A stretch of 41,167 bases of DNA, taken from the NCBI GenBank assembly GCA_903837785.1, contig CAILVY010000036.1, positions 1 through 41,167 on the forward strand. Reading direction: 5' to 3'. Under the pieces are notes generated by a model. That model did no database searches, was not told the DNA's origin, and saw nothing but the letters and a program-made list of their open reading frames with translations. Source of the DNA: Candidatus Hydrogenedentota bacterium. GTDB lineage: Bacteria; Hydrogenedentota; Hydrogenedentia; Hydrogenedentales; CAILVY01. Position numbers and translations under genes: made by a program. Below, piece by piece: positions 24,639 to 33,467 of this stretch (positions are counted from its first letter, which is position 1; each line of letters starts with the position of its first letter).

Positions 24639-27600
24639 TTCTGCAAACCTTCCGTCTGCGAATGATCATTCCGGCCATCCTGGTGCTCTTCTCTGCGCCG
24701 GTGGTTGTGTACTCGATCTTGAATGACCTTCGGGAATCGCGGCGGGACGTCCTGCAGACCGGACGGGAGACCGCGCTGTCGTTGACGGTGCAATTACGGG
24801 ATGACCTTGAGTTCGAGTTGCTTCAGAACAACCTTCTGGAAGCGCGCCGGCGCATATGCTCCTCGGCGCTGAATTTCGACACGATGGCGCTCTTGCTTAC
24901 GGACGAGCGCCATCAGGTGCTTGCGGCGCAACGGCGGGGCTGGCAGGGCGAAGCGGCGGCCTTGATCACGCACTATGACAACGCGATTGCAGAGCAGGTC
25001 CGTTTGGAGGAGGGAATGCGCATCGTCACGCAGGAGGACCCGATACGGATCTGCGGCTATGCAGCGATCATCTTAGGCACGCCGGAAGGCGAGATCCGCC
25101 CCACGCGCTTGGGAGTGCTCTACACGGAATACGATCTTTCGCGCCTCCTCGCCAAAGGCCGGAACCACGCCTTTGCCGATGCAGGCCGCTTTGGCCTCAT
25201 CTTCGTCCTCCTGGCCCTTGTCCTGGGATTCGTGCTGCATCTCCTGGTCACGCGCCGGGTGGAACGGCTTGTGGCGACGATGAACCAGGTGGGGGCGGGG
25301 AATCTGTCCGCGCGCACGGGGGGGCATGGCTACGACGAGATCGCTCTGCTGTCCAACAAGTTCGACGTGATGGCGGAGCGGCTGGCGTCGAAGGCGGAGG
25401 ACCTGCAGCGAAGCGAACGAAAATACCGGCAGCTCCTCGAAACCCTTCAGGAAGGCATCTGGGTGATCGAACGCGACGGGCAGACGGTATTCGTGAACGC
25501 ACATCTCTCTGGCATGCTGGGATACAGTGCCGACGAATTGCTGGAAGAGCCCATATTCTCCTTCATGGACGAGCAGAGCGCCGAGCATTTCCGCGACGAG
25601 CTTGCGCGCGAGGGTCATAAGGAACATATCGAACGGGATCTCGAGTTCATTCGCAAGGACGGGTCGCGCATTTTCGCGACGTTGACGATGGGGCAGCTCG
25701 TGAACGAAGCGGGTAAGCGGACCGGCGCGATTGTGGGCGTGGTCGACATTACGGCCAGGAAGCATGCGGAGCAGGCGTTGTGCCAGAGCGAAGCCGCGTT
25801 GCGCACGCTGCTGGATGCCACGCCCGAGTCGTTCGTTCTGATGGACATGTCGGGCACGGTTCTGGAGGCCAACCAGACCTTCGGTCTCCGCGCCGGGAAG
25901 GATACGGGGACCCTTCTGGGGACGCGCATTTACGATATGCTTCCCCCGCTCAACGCCAAGGCCTTTCGAACGCTCGTCGAGCGGGTGAGCCAGACGGGAC
26001 AATGCGTGCGTTTTGACGACATCGAGCAGGACCACTATCTGGACAACTTGCTCAGTCCCGTGTTTGACGAGCCAGGCAAGGTGACGCGGGTGGCGCTGTT
26101 GAGCATCGATGCCACCACACGCAACCGGGCGGAAGAGGAGCGCGCCCGGGCCGCCCTGGAGATTCAGGACCTCTACAATCATGCGCCGTGCGGCTATCAC
26201 TCGCTCGACAAGGACGGCCTGATCGTCCAGATAAACGACACGGAACTCTCGTGGCTGGGATACACGCGGGAGGAAGTGGCCGGCCGGATGCACTTCACGG
26301 ACCTGCTCACGCCGGACGGAGTGGCGACGTTCGAGCAGGAATTCCCGATATTCAAGAAACAGGGCTGCATTCAGAACATCGAGCTCCAGATCGTGTGCAA
26401 GAGCGGACGACTCATGCCCGTCACGTTAAATGCCACCGCCGTGACGGACGCCTCGGGGGCCTTTGTGATGAGCCGGACGGTTCTGATGGACGTATCGCAG
26501 CAGAAGCACGCGGAAGACGCGCTGAAGCGCAGCGAGGCGCGCCTTCAACTTCAGTTCGATCGCATGCCAACCGGGTGCATACTCTGGAGCCCGGACGCGC
26601 GGGTGCTCTCCTGGAATCCGGCTGCGGAACGGATCTTCGGCTTCAGCGCCGCAGAAGCGATTGGCCGGGGCCCCTTCGGGTTTATCGTGCCCAAGGATGG
26701 ATCGCTGGAGATGGGCCTGGCTGCATCGCAGGCGCCTGAGGGCGGGGCCGGTGCGCACAGCATCAACAACAACCTTACAAAGGACGGCCGCGCCATTGTG
26801 TGTGAATGGACGAACACGCCGATCCAGGCGAACGGCGCGATGGTGGGTTTCTTGTCCATGGTGCAGGACATCACGGAACAGAAGCAGCGGGAGGAGGAAC
26901 GCGCGCGCCTGATCATGGCCATCGAGCACGCGGCTGAGATCATTTTCATCATCGACCTGAAACAAACCATTCAATACGCGAATCCGTCCTTTGAGCGGGT
27001 CACCGGACACCGGCGGGACGAGATAGTGGGCAAGCCGGTGTCGATTCTGGCGGACAGCCATCACGATGACGCCTTCTATGCCGACATGTGGGGAACGCTC
27101 ATGCGGGGCGATGTGTGGGAAGGCCGGGTCATGACCCGGCGCAAGGATGGAACAAGCTACCGCGCGGAGGTCACGAACTCTCCGGTGCGGGACGAGGCCG
27201 GGTCCATCGTAAGCGTCGTGTCCGTTTCGCGGGATGTCACGCGGGAAGAAGCCCTGGAATCGCAATTGCGCCAGTCGCAGAAGCTGGAGGCGATCGGCAC
27301 GCTCGCCGGCGGGATTGCCCATGACTTCAACAATCTCCTCGCGGTGATTCTGGGTTACGGCGAAATGGTTCGGGACCGGCTTACGCCGGAGAGCGAAATT
27401 CGGCGTCACATGGAACAGGTGATGACGGCGGGCATGCAGGCGCGCGAACTGGTTTCGCAGATCCTGACGTTCAGCCGGAAGGCGGAGACGCATCCGAAAC
27501 CCCTCGAACTCCGCTTGCTTGTGAAGGAAGCACTGAAGCTGCTGCGCGCCTCGATCCCATCGACCATCGAGTTTGTCCAGGATCTGGACGCCGCTTCGGG

Positions 27601-28414
27601 CATGGTGTTTGGGGATCCCACGCAGATCCACCAGGTGATCATGAATCTCTGCACGAACGCCTATCACGCGATGGAATCGGAGGGCGGGACCTTGTCGATT
27701 GGGCTGCGCCGCATCCTGGTGCAGGCCGATCTGGCGGCCACCCACCCCAGTCTCCACGAAGGCGACTATGTCCTGCTTTCGGTCAGCGACACGGGAAAAG
27801 GCATGGACGCGGAAGTGCAGGAACGGATCTTCGAACCGTTCTTCACGACAAAGGGCCAGGGCAAGGGCACCGGCCTGGGCCTGTCGATTGTGCACGGCAT
27901 CGTGATGAACATGGGTGGGCACATCGGCGTGTACAGCGAATTGGGCAAGGGCACCACATTCAATCTATACCTCCCGCGGCACGCGGCCGAACCCGCTCCT
28001 GAAGTGGTTCAGGAAACGCGGATTCCCGAGGGCCGGGGAAAGCATGTGCTGCTGTTGGACGATGAGCCCATCGTACTCTCGATGGCTGAAGCCATGCTGC
28101 ACTCGCTCGGCTACCGCGTGACGCCGTTTTCGACGGCCCCGGAAGCCCTCGAAGCCTTCCAGAACGCCCCGAGGCAATTCGACGCGGTCGTCACGGACCA
28201 CACGATGCCCAAGATGACGGGTATCCAATTCGTCACGGAACTCCTGCAGGTGAGGCCCGGCATGCCCATCGTCATGACCAGCGGCCTCAATGAATCCTCC
28301 AGCAACGAAGTGCGGAAGTCGCTCGGCATCCGGCATTTCCTTCAGAAGCCGTACACGCGCAGCGCCATCGCGGTCGAGCTCGATCTCGCCTTGAGCGAAA
28401 TCGCCCGGCGGTAG
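24635..28414 (+). CDS. Hybrid sensor histidine kinase: dCache-like/HAMP, five PAS, HisKA-HATPase, receiver
   Basis: 1259 residues. Membrane helix 1 at about 8-28, an outer loop of about 155 residues, helix 2 at about 185-206 (LIFVLLALVLGFVLHLLV) and HAMP to about 258. Five PAS domains follow at about 260-375, 380-500, 508-628, 630-755 and 757-880, each with its PAC tail. The phospho-acceptor is His in GGIAHDFNNLLAVILGYGE (about 893). The ATPase has N-box MNLCTNAYHAM, G-box DTGKGMD and GTGLGLSIVHGI. A C-terminal receiver has LLLDDEP, the phosphorylated Asp in VVTDHTMP (about 1185) and Lys in FLQKPY. No separate output regulator is adjacent. Translational coupling to the solute-binding lipoprotein suggests joint ligand sensing. 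Confidence 0.93.
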   Translation: MILQTFRLRMIIPAILVLFSAPVVVYSILNDLRESRRDVLQTGRETALSLTVQLRDDLEFELLQNNLLEARRRICSSALNFDTMALLLTDERHQVLAAQRRGWQGEAAALITHYDNAIAEQVRLEEGMRIVTQEDPIRICGYAAIILGTPEGEIRPTRLGVLYTEYDLSRLLAKGRNHAFADAGRFGLIFVLLALVLGFVLHLLVTRRVERLVATMNQVGAGNLSARTGGHGYDEIALLSNKFDVMAERLASKAEDLQRSERKYRQLLETLQEGIWVIERDGQTVFVNAHLSGMLGYSADELLEEPIFSFMDEQSAEHFRDELAREGHKEHIERDLEFIRKDGSRIFATLTMGQLVNEAGKRTGAIVGVVDITARKHAEQALCQSEAALRTLLDATPESFVLMDMSGTVLEANQTFGLRAGKDTGTLLGTRIYDMLPPLNAKAFRTLVERVSQTGQCVRFDDIEQDHYLDNLLSPVFDEPGKVTRVALLSIDATTRNRAEEERARAALEIQDLYNHAPCGYHSLDKDGLIVQINDTELSWLGYTREEVAGRMHFTDLLTPDGVATFEQEFPIFKKQGCIQNIELQIVCKSGRLMPVTLNATAVTDASGAFVMSRTVLMDVSQQKHAEDALKRSEARLQLQFDRMPTGCILWSPDARVLSWNPAAERIFGFSAAEAIGRGPFGFIVPKDGSLEMGLAASQAPEGGAGAHSINNNLTKDGRAIVCEWTNTPIQANGAMVGFLSMVQDITEQKQREEERARLIMAIEHAAEIIFIIDLKQTIQYANPSFERVTGHRRDEIVGKPVSILADSHHDDAFYADMWGTLMRGDVWEGRVMTRRKDGTSYRAEVTNSPVRDEAGSIVSVVSVSRDVTREEALESQLRQSQKLEAIGTLAGGIAHDFNNLLAVILGYGEMVRDRLTPESEIRRHMEQVMTAGMQARELVSQILTFSRKAETHPKPLELRLLVKEALKLLRASIPSTIEFVQDLDAASGMVFGDPTQIHQVIMNLCTNAYHAMESEGGTLSIGLRRILVQADLAATHPSLHEGDYVLLSVSDTGKGMDAEVQERIFEPFFTTKGQGKGTGLGLSIVHGIVMNMGGHIGVYSELGKGTTFNLYLPRHAAEPAPEVVQETRIPEGRGKHVLLLDDEPIVLSMAEAMLHSLGYRVTPFSTAPEALEAFQNAPRQFDAVVTDHTMPKMTGIQFVTELLQVRPGMPIVMTSGLNESSSNEVRKSLGIRHFLQKPYTRSAIAVELDLALSEIARR

Positions 28415-28443
28415 CCGCCCGCGGCGGCGCGTCCAAAAACGGA

Positions 28444-28469
28444 GCGGGACGCGATTGCTCGCGTCCCGC
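28444..28469 (-). terminator. Intrinsic terminator between the kinase and nrdJ (convergent)
   Basis: An 11-bp perfect stem GCGGGACGCGA / TCGCGTCCCGC with loop TTGC. On the minus strand it is followed by TCCGTTTTTGG, so it best serves nrdJ, but it lies between two convergent genes and may act both ways. Confidence 0.75.
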
Positions 28470-28490
28470 GGCATGCTGCTGAGTGTGGTT

Positions 28491-30557
28491 TTACGCGCCG
28501 ACGCCGATCTCTTCGCGCTTGGGCGCGTGGGTTTCTTCGGGCCGTTGCTCGGGGAAGTCGACTTCCTGCTGTTCCGGCAATTTGGGCGCGATGTTGATTT
28601 CGCAGCGGTCGCCGTCGCAGAAGAGGTCCTGCGCTTCGTCGGTGTTCACCATGCTGAAATCGAGCACTTTCAGTTTGGCGATGCCCAGCTCGAAGGCCTC
28701 GCGGGTGATTTCCTGATACGGGGCCTGGGGATAGTTGTGTTCTTTGAGCGGGAGGAAGCTGATCGACTTCAAGCGCGTTTCGTACAACTCCAGGATGAAC
28801 GGGATGTCCTTGGCTTCGCTGGGCTGGAACGTGATCGTCGCGCTCACCTGGTTGTCCGCCCAGTAATACTGCATCTGGGCGACATTCTCGACCTGTTCCC
28901 ACACGGAGATCTGGCTCTTGGAACGCTCGAAGAACTTCTCCTGGACGGGGAAGTACACGACCCAGGTGTTGTCGCCGTAGACCGATTCCTCGATGCGGTA
29001 GCCCGCGCGGCGGATCGGCTCGATGAGGGGGCTCGTCTTGTCGATGCGGATCGTGCGGAAGTAATACTTCGAGTGCGGGTAATGGATGCCCGGGGTGACG
29101 CCGGGCAGGAGCGAGACAGTTCCGCTCGGCTTCACGCTGGTCTTCTTGATGCTTTCGGGGACACAAAGCCACTGCGAGTAGATCTTGTCCAGCTTGCAGA
29201 CGTAGTGATAGCCCTCGTCGCACCAGCGGAAATGCTCGCGGCGGCCGTGGAGCTGGAAGCTCTCGACAATGCCGGACTGCGAGAGGCCGATGCGGCGGTT
29301 GCGCAGCATGATGGCGTTCGTGCGCTCGTTGTGCGTGGGGATCAGCGTGACGGTCTTGGCATAGAGATAGGCGAACTTCAGCGTGCGCTTGTATTCGTCC
29401 AGGGACTCGTGCCGGGAGGGGAAAGTCTCGACCAGGTTGCAGATCTCGTAGGATTCGAGGCTCTGCTCGGCGCAGGGGTTCGTGCCGGAGACTTTCGCAT
29501 CGACCCAGGTCGCGCCGTCTTTCAGGCGGCCGTAGGCCCGCGCGTTCTCCTGCCAGAAGTAGCCCGGTTCGCCGTTCTTGGCAGTCTGCGTGCCGACAAT
29601 GCCGTAATCCATGCCTTCGTAGGCGCTGACGCTGTTGTTCGAGGCCCAGCGCCACGCCGTGAGCTTGTCCGCGTGCAGTTTCGGATCTTTGAGTTGCAGG
29701 TACTCGGTGTCGTCCGGATTGCCGAGCGCGAGTTCGGCCGTGCGCCGGACGCCGCCGGACACGACGCATTTCCCGATCACGTTCATCAGGTCGGTGATGT
29801 CGGTGGAACTAATCTGGTGGCCGGCACGCTGGGCCAGAATCTTCGTTACGTTTTCGATGCACTCGATCAGCGGGCCGGGCCCCGGCGCAATGCCGCCGAA
29901 AGTCGTGATGGGCGAGCCCATGGGCCGGATCTTCGAGTAGTCGATGTGCGCGGGGCGCTTGCCGCGGCCCACGTAAGCGTTGAGCACGGCGCGGACGAGG
30001 TCGCACCAGCCTTCTTTGGAGTCTTCGACGACGTGGGTGTATTCGCCGATCTGCGGCTCCTGGATCGTGACTTTGCCGGCGCCCTTCGTGTCAAAGGCCA
30101 CGCCGACGCCGAGCATCGACAAGTCCATGAGGAAGCAGAAGGGCTCGGCGAAATCGGTGTCGATTTCCTCGGTGGACACGAAGGCGCAGTTGTTGAGGGC
30201 GGCGGAGCCGCGCTTATAAATGTAGTCGGTGCCCATCATCCACAGGCCGCGGCCCGGGGGGAGGAATTTGAAGGCCCACATGAGCCGGAACATTTCCTGC
30301 GCAGACTTCTGCGCCTTGTGCGGATTCCAAGGCAGCTTCAGGCTGAGGCAGTGGTTCAACTGAATGGTATAGCAGCCTTCCACCACCCGCTTGACGGATT
30401 CCCAGTATTCCTCGGTGCGGGGTTCGTCGCCGGACACCGGCCGGGCGTACGTGCGCTTGAAAGTGATGTAGCCCAGGGGACCCCAGTCCGGCTGTTTCCC
30501 CTTGAACTCAGCCAGGAACTTGTCCGCCAGATGAAAGCGTTCCCGTACCGTAAACAT
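28491..30557 (-). CDS. nrdJ: Adenosylcobalamin-dependent ribonucleoside-triphosphate reductase (class II, monomeric type)
   Basis: 688 residues. It reduces ribonucleotides to deoxyribonucleotides using B12 to make a thiyl radical, without oxygen dependence. The key residues match Lactobacillus leichmannii RTPR by spacing: NPCAEQSLESYEIC gives the active-site Cys (408 type), Glu two residues on (410) and radical Cys eleven residues on (419); NNCAF supplies the partner Cys; the C-terminal shuttle pair is FCDGDRC with the standard five-residue spacing. A tail of about 35 acidic and charged residues follows the shuttle cysteines. The start has GGGAGG eight bases before the ATG. It lies 54 bp after thyX in one operon, an apt pairing for DNA precursor supply, with NrdR-like boxes upstream. 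Confidence 0.94.
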   Translation of the reverse strand: MFTVRERFHLADKFLAEFKGKQPDWGPLGYITFKRTYARPVSGDEPRTEEYWESVKRVVEGCYTIQLNHCLSLKLPWNPHKAQKSAQEMFRLMWAFKFLPPGRGLWMMGTDYIYKRGSAALNNCAFVSTEEIDTDFAEPFCFLMDLSMLGVGVAFDTKGAGKVTIQEPQIGEYTHVVEDSKEGWCDLVRAVLNAYVGRGKRPAHIDYSKIRPMGSPITTFGGIAPGPGPLIECIENVTKILAQRAGHQISSTDITDLMNVIGKCVVSGGVRRTAELALGNPDDTEYLQLKDPKLHADKLTAWRWASNNSVSAYEGMDYGIVGTQTAKNGEPGYFWQENARAYGRLKDGATWVDAKVSGTNPCAEQSLESYEICNLVETFPSRHESLDEYKRTLKFAYLYAKTVTLIPTHNERTNAIMLRNRRIGLSQSGIVESFQLHGRREHFRWCDEGYHYVCKLDKIYSQWLCVPESIKKTSVKPSGTVSLLPGVTPGIHYPHSKYYFRTIRIDKTSPLIEPIRRAGYRIEESVYGDNTWVVYFPVQEKFFERSKSQISVWEQVENVAQMQYYWADNQVSATITFQPSEAKDIPFILELYETRLKSISFLPLKEHNYPQAPYQEITREAFELGIAKLKVLDFSMVNTDEAQDLFCDGDRCEINIAPKLPEQQEVDFPEQRPEETHAPKREEIGVGA

Positions 30558-30611
30558 GTTCTTGCCTCCCTCGTATACTGCGTCTTCTTCCGCTTCCCAA
30601 CCGCAATAAAG

Positions 30612-31394
30612 TCACACCTTGCCGTGGGAAGTCTTCACCCACGGCAGGTTATCTACTGTTTCAACTTCATAATCCGCGAAAACGTTCGGATAGCGCTCGC
30701 GCACGATGCGGAACACCTCGCCGAACAGATAGCGGATTTCCTCTTCGGCGTGCGGGTCCGTGCGCAATTCGATCACGTGCCGCAGGGTCCGGAAATTGCA
30801 GGACCAGCCGATGGTGGTCGCCAGGCCGATCGGCGCGACGCGGCGAAAGGCCGAAGTCAGTTTCTTCTTCGTATCGAAGGAGCCGGCCTCATCGATGCCG
30901 TAGAGCGTGGCCAGTTCGCGCTGGAGCGTCTCCAACTGTTCAAGGGTCCGCACGAAGATCTCCATGCCCTGCTCGTTCTCGCGGATCTGGGTCGGCACAT
31001 AGGCGGACAGGGCATCCAGGCGCACGAAGCGCAAGGATTCCTGCGACACGGCCGTGCCCGCCCGGTGACGGACGAGTTCGTGCGTCACCACACGGCTGAC
31101 GTCCGCGAAAATGAAATTCAGGACGGGATGTTCAAGCACGCTGCCGTGCCCCACCCGGATGATATTCTCGATATAGGCGGCGTTGCCCTGGCGGACACGG
31201 GTGACATTGGGGTTCAGACCCGGCTCGAAAGAACGGTAACACAGGCGACCCATCACCTCGCTGACGGCTTCGCCGTCACTCGGGGCATCGGTGCTCCAAC
31301 CGGGCGCCCCCAGGTGTTCAAGGTAGGCCTCTACGCCTTCTTTGACCACCCGGGTCTCCCCAATCAGAAAGACCTTGGGTTGAACGAATTTCAC
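30612..31394 (-). CDS. thyX: Flavin-dependent thymidylate synthase
   Basis: 260 residues. ThyX methylates dUMP to dTMP with methylene-tetrahydrofolate, FAD and NADPH. The signature region reads RHRAGTAVSQESLRFVRL (about 113-130); the classical form is RHR-x7-S, and here the spacing to the serine is one residue longer, as in a sub-group of ThyX proteins I recall with RHRAGTAxSQ. Other conserved parts are GHGSVLEH and NFRTLRHVIELR near the C-terminus. It is the first gene of the thyX-nrdJ operon, about 155 bp downstream of the inferred transcription start. Confidence 0.93.
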   Translation of the reverse strand: MKFVQPKVFLIGETRVVKEGVEAYLEHLGAPGWSTDAPSDGEAVSEVMGRLCYRSFEPGLNPNVTRVRQGNAAYIENIIRVGHGSVLEHPVLNFIFADVSRVVTHELVRHRAGTAVSQESLRFVRLDALSAYVPTQIRENEQGMEIFVRTLEQLETLQRELATLYGIDEAGSFDTKKKLTSAFRRVAPIGLATTIGWSCNFRTLRHVIELRTDPHAEEEIRYLFGEVFRIVRERYPNVFADYEVETVDNLPWVKTSHGKV

Positions 31395-31554
31395 GTCAAA
31401 TCCTCAATTCTTCTATTGGCAACGCAACCTACTACCCCTTGGGGGACAGACTTACCCTGTTCTTATATATGGGGTAAATTGGGCAGGTGCGCTGAAACTT
31501 TCTACCACCCCGCAGGGTCCCGGAGGCCGGGAAAACCCCGCTCAAGAGGAACGC

Positions 31555-31583
31555 ATTATAGGAAGCGATCCCCCTTTTGTCCA
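31555..31583 (-). promoter_or_regulatory. Sigma70-type promoter of thyX-nrdJ
   Basis: On the minus strand TGGACA (31578-31583) is followed after exactly 17 bp by TATAAT (31555-31560). The -10 is a perfect consensus, the -35 matches five of six bases. Transcription would start near 31548, giving a leader of about 155 nt before thyX. Confidence 0.75.
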
Positions 31584-31650
31584 GCGCTTTTTTTTGGGTG
31601 GGTAGCCGGACTTAATTAGCAGTTTTCACACACACAAGAGGAAATCTTGT

Positions 31651-31698
31651 TGTCAATATATGGTGGCACGTCAAGAGAAAATATACTATATATTGTGT
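31651..31698. promoter_or_regulatory. Tandem NrdR boxes
   Basis: Box B, ATACTATATATTGTGT at 31683-31698, matches the NrdR consensus acaCwAtATaTwGtgt at 15 of 16 positions. Box A, TGTCAATATATGGTGG at 31651-31666, matches 11 of 16. They are separated by 16 bp, the spacing known for paired NrdR boxes (three helical turns). NrdR represses ribonucleotide reductase genes when dATP is high, and nrdJ lies in the adjacent operon. The boxes are about 70-115 bp upstream of the -35 of that promoter, farther than usual. Confidence 0.65.
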
Positions 31699-31910
31699 TT
31701 TATATGGACTCCCCCACGTTCTGTCGCGCTTTCGGTTCATCGGAGGGAAACTCACGCTGAGCAAGCTCGAAAGCCCCAAGAAATATCGTGAGAACGACGC
31801 TCCTGGACCCCGTCCAGAACCACCTGAGAAGGCGGCCCAATCCCCCCGGTGCATCGCGGATTGCTGTCTCGGGAAGGGCGCCGTCTTCCGCGGATCTTAT
31901 CTTGAATTCA

Positions 31911-31968
31911 ATACAACATATTGTGATTGAATCGCCAATTCAGTCGATAAAAATACCATATATTGGCT
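31911..31968. promoter_or_regulatory. Possible second pair of NrdR-like boxes
   Basis: ATACAACATATTGTGA (31911-31926, 13 of 16 to consensus) and ATACCATATATTGGCT (31953-31968, 12 of 16) start 42 bp apart, four helical turns. They are nearer the nucleoside-transporter gene and could coordinate it with nrdJ. AT-richness makes chance matches possible. Confidence 0.35.
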
Positions 31969-32186
31969 TAACATGGAAATCGGTGATTTTCCTTGATAGG
32001 AGCTCTTGAGCGTGTTGTAAAGTCCTTTTGCAGCGGACGGCTGCGCTGCTGCGCAACTTGGACTCCCGGGCGGGAGAAGGGTGGTCGGTTGGCTCTGGGG
32101 GGCGGTTTGCCCCAGCGCCCGGGAATCCACTACACTCCCGGGGTCGGGAGCGGGAATCAAGGCCAGACGTTCAGGAGTGCTTTTCC

Positions 32187-33467
32187 ATGGATCATCCGAT
32201 GACTTTGCGGCTGGTGAGCCTGGGGGGCCTGCTTTTCATGCTGGGGGTGGCGTGGGTTCTGTCGGAAAACCGCAGACGCGTGGCCTGGCGCATCGTCGTC
32301 TGGGGGGTGACGCTCCAATTTGTCCTGGGACTGATTGTGCTGCGCAGCAGCGCCGGCCGGGTGTTCTTCGAGGGGGTGAAGGCGTGCTTTGACGTGTTGA
32401 CGGCGTGCAGCGAGGAAGGTGCGCGTTTTGTGTTTGGTAGCGCGGCCTCGTTGTTCCAGCTTGATCGCGCGATGGTGCTCGGGCCGGACCTCCGTTTCGC
32501 GCCGGTGGAGCCGTTCACGTTCAGCGCGTTGCTGGCGTTCAAGGCGCTTCCGGTCATCATCTTCGTGTCGGCCATGGCGGCGATTCTTCAGCATCTGCGG
32601 GTAATCCAGGCGGTGGTCCACGGGATTGCGTGGATTATGCGCCGGACGATGAAGACCTCGGGCGCGGAGACGTTCAGTGCGGCGCTGCAGATCTTCATGG
32701 GCATCGAATCCATGAGTTCGGTGAGCGGGTACATCAAGACGATGACGCGATCCGAGCTGTTCACGGTCATGGTGACCTTCCTCGGATCCATCGCTGCGAG
32801 CGTGATGGTGATTTATGCGGGATTTGGCGCGGAGCCGGGGCATCTGCTTGCGGCGTCGCTCATGAGCGCGCCGGCGGGGCTGGCCGTGGCGAAACTGCTG
32901 GTTCCGGAGACGGGCGAACCGCTGACTTCGGGAAAGCTTCGGGTGCAGATCCCGGTGGGGAGCCACAACGTGTTCGACGCGGCCGCGCAGGGCGCGTCGC
33001 TCGGGCTGCAGATGGCGCTCAACGTTGCCGCGCTCCTGATTGTGTTTGTCGGGCTGATTCACCTGCTCGACCTGACGGTGGGGAGCCTCACCGGAGGCAC
33101 GCTCACCGGGATTCTGGGATGGTTGTTCCGCCCCTTAGCGCTGGCGATGGGCGTGTCGTGGCACGATGTGCCGAAGGTCGCGGAGCTGCTCGCCACGAAG
33201 TCGGTGTTCAACGAGTTCATGGCGTATGAACATCTGCAGCCGCTCATCGCGGACCACGCGCTGAGCAAGCGCTCGGTGACGGTTGCCACGTATGCGCTCT
33301 GCGGGTTTGCGAATCCGGGCAGCATCGGCATCATGATTGGCGGCATCTGCGCGCTGGCGCCGGAACGCCGGAGCGAGGTCGCCCAACTCAGCATGCGGGC
33401 CTTTGTGGGCGGCACCCTTTCCACTTTTATGACCGCCTGCGTTGCGGGAGTGCTGGCGTATGACTGA
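32187..33467 (+). CDS. Concentrative nucleoside transporter (NupC/CNT family)
   Basis: 426 residues from the ATG at 32187 with CAGGAG nine bases upstream; the longer frame upstream is not protein-like. It has about eight to ten membrane helices. CNT features are the gate-like core (KALPVIIFVSAMAAILQHL), the conserved glutamate in FMGIESMSSVSGYIKTM, which replaces the usual TEAPL wording, and the C-terminal KSVFNEFMAYEHL and YALCGFANPGSIGIMIGG segments, the latter two very typical. It imports nucleosides with Na+ or H+. The thiD gene overlaps its end by eight bases. The transporter fits with the neighbouring deoxynucleotide genes across the shared regulatory region. Confidence 0.88.
   Translation: MDHPMTLRLVSLGGLLFMLGVAWVLSENRRRVAWRIVVWGVTLQFVLGLIVLRSSAGRVFFEGVKACFDVLTACSEEGARFVFGSAASLFQLDRAMVLGPDLRFAPVEPFTFSALLAFKALPVIIFVSAMAAILQHLRVIQAVVHGIAWIMRRTMKTSGAETFSAALQIFMGIESMSSVSGYIKTMTRSELFTVMVTFLGSIAASVMVIYAGFGAEPGHLLAASLMSAPAGLAVAKLLVPETGEPLTSGKLRVQIPVGSHNVFDAAAQGASLGLQMALNVAALLIVFVGLIHLLDLTVGSLTGGTLTGILGWLFRPLALAMGVSWHDVPKVAELLATKSVFNEFMAYEHLQPLIADHALSKRSVTVATYALCGFANPGSIGIMIGGICALAPERRSEVAQLSMRAFVGGTLSTFMTACVAGVLAYD

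Larger units (their letters stand above)
31395..32186. other. Regulatory intergenic region between thyX-nrdJ and the nucleoside-transporter operon
   Basis: 792 bp with no supported gene. It holds a sigma70-like promoter facing thyX, a canonical pair of NrdR-like boxes, a second weaker pair, an inverted repeat TTACCC/GGGTAA (31452-31457 and 31472-31477) in the thyX leader, and a GC-rich, hairpin-prone leader (about 31990-32180) before the transporter. I matched the leader to no riboswitch class. Confidence 0.5.

Noticed and set aside
26426..27922. 498-aa minus-strand ORF
   Set aside because: Antisense shadow of the hybrid kinase's PAS and ATPase domains.
28455..31619. 1054-aa plus-strand ORF
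   Set aside because: It lies exactly antisense to nrdJ and thyX, whose motifs and ribosome sites are clear; GC-rich third positions create such mirror frames.
31612..31854. Minus-strand 80-aa ORF in the nrd regulatory region
   Set aside because: Covers the NrdR-like boxes, no ribosome site, composition not protein-like.
31969..32186. Cobalamin riboswitch before the nucleoside transporter
   Set aside because: The leader is structured and GC-rich but I could not find the B12-box or the conserved core of that class.
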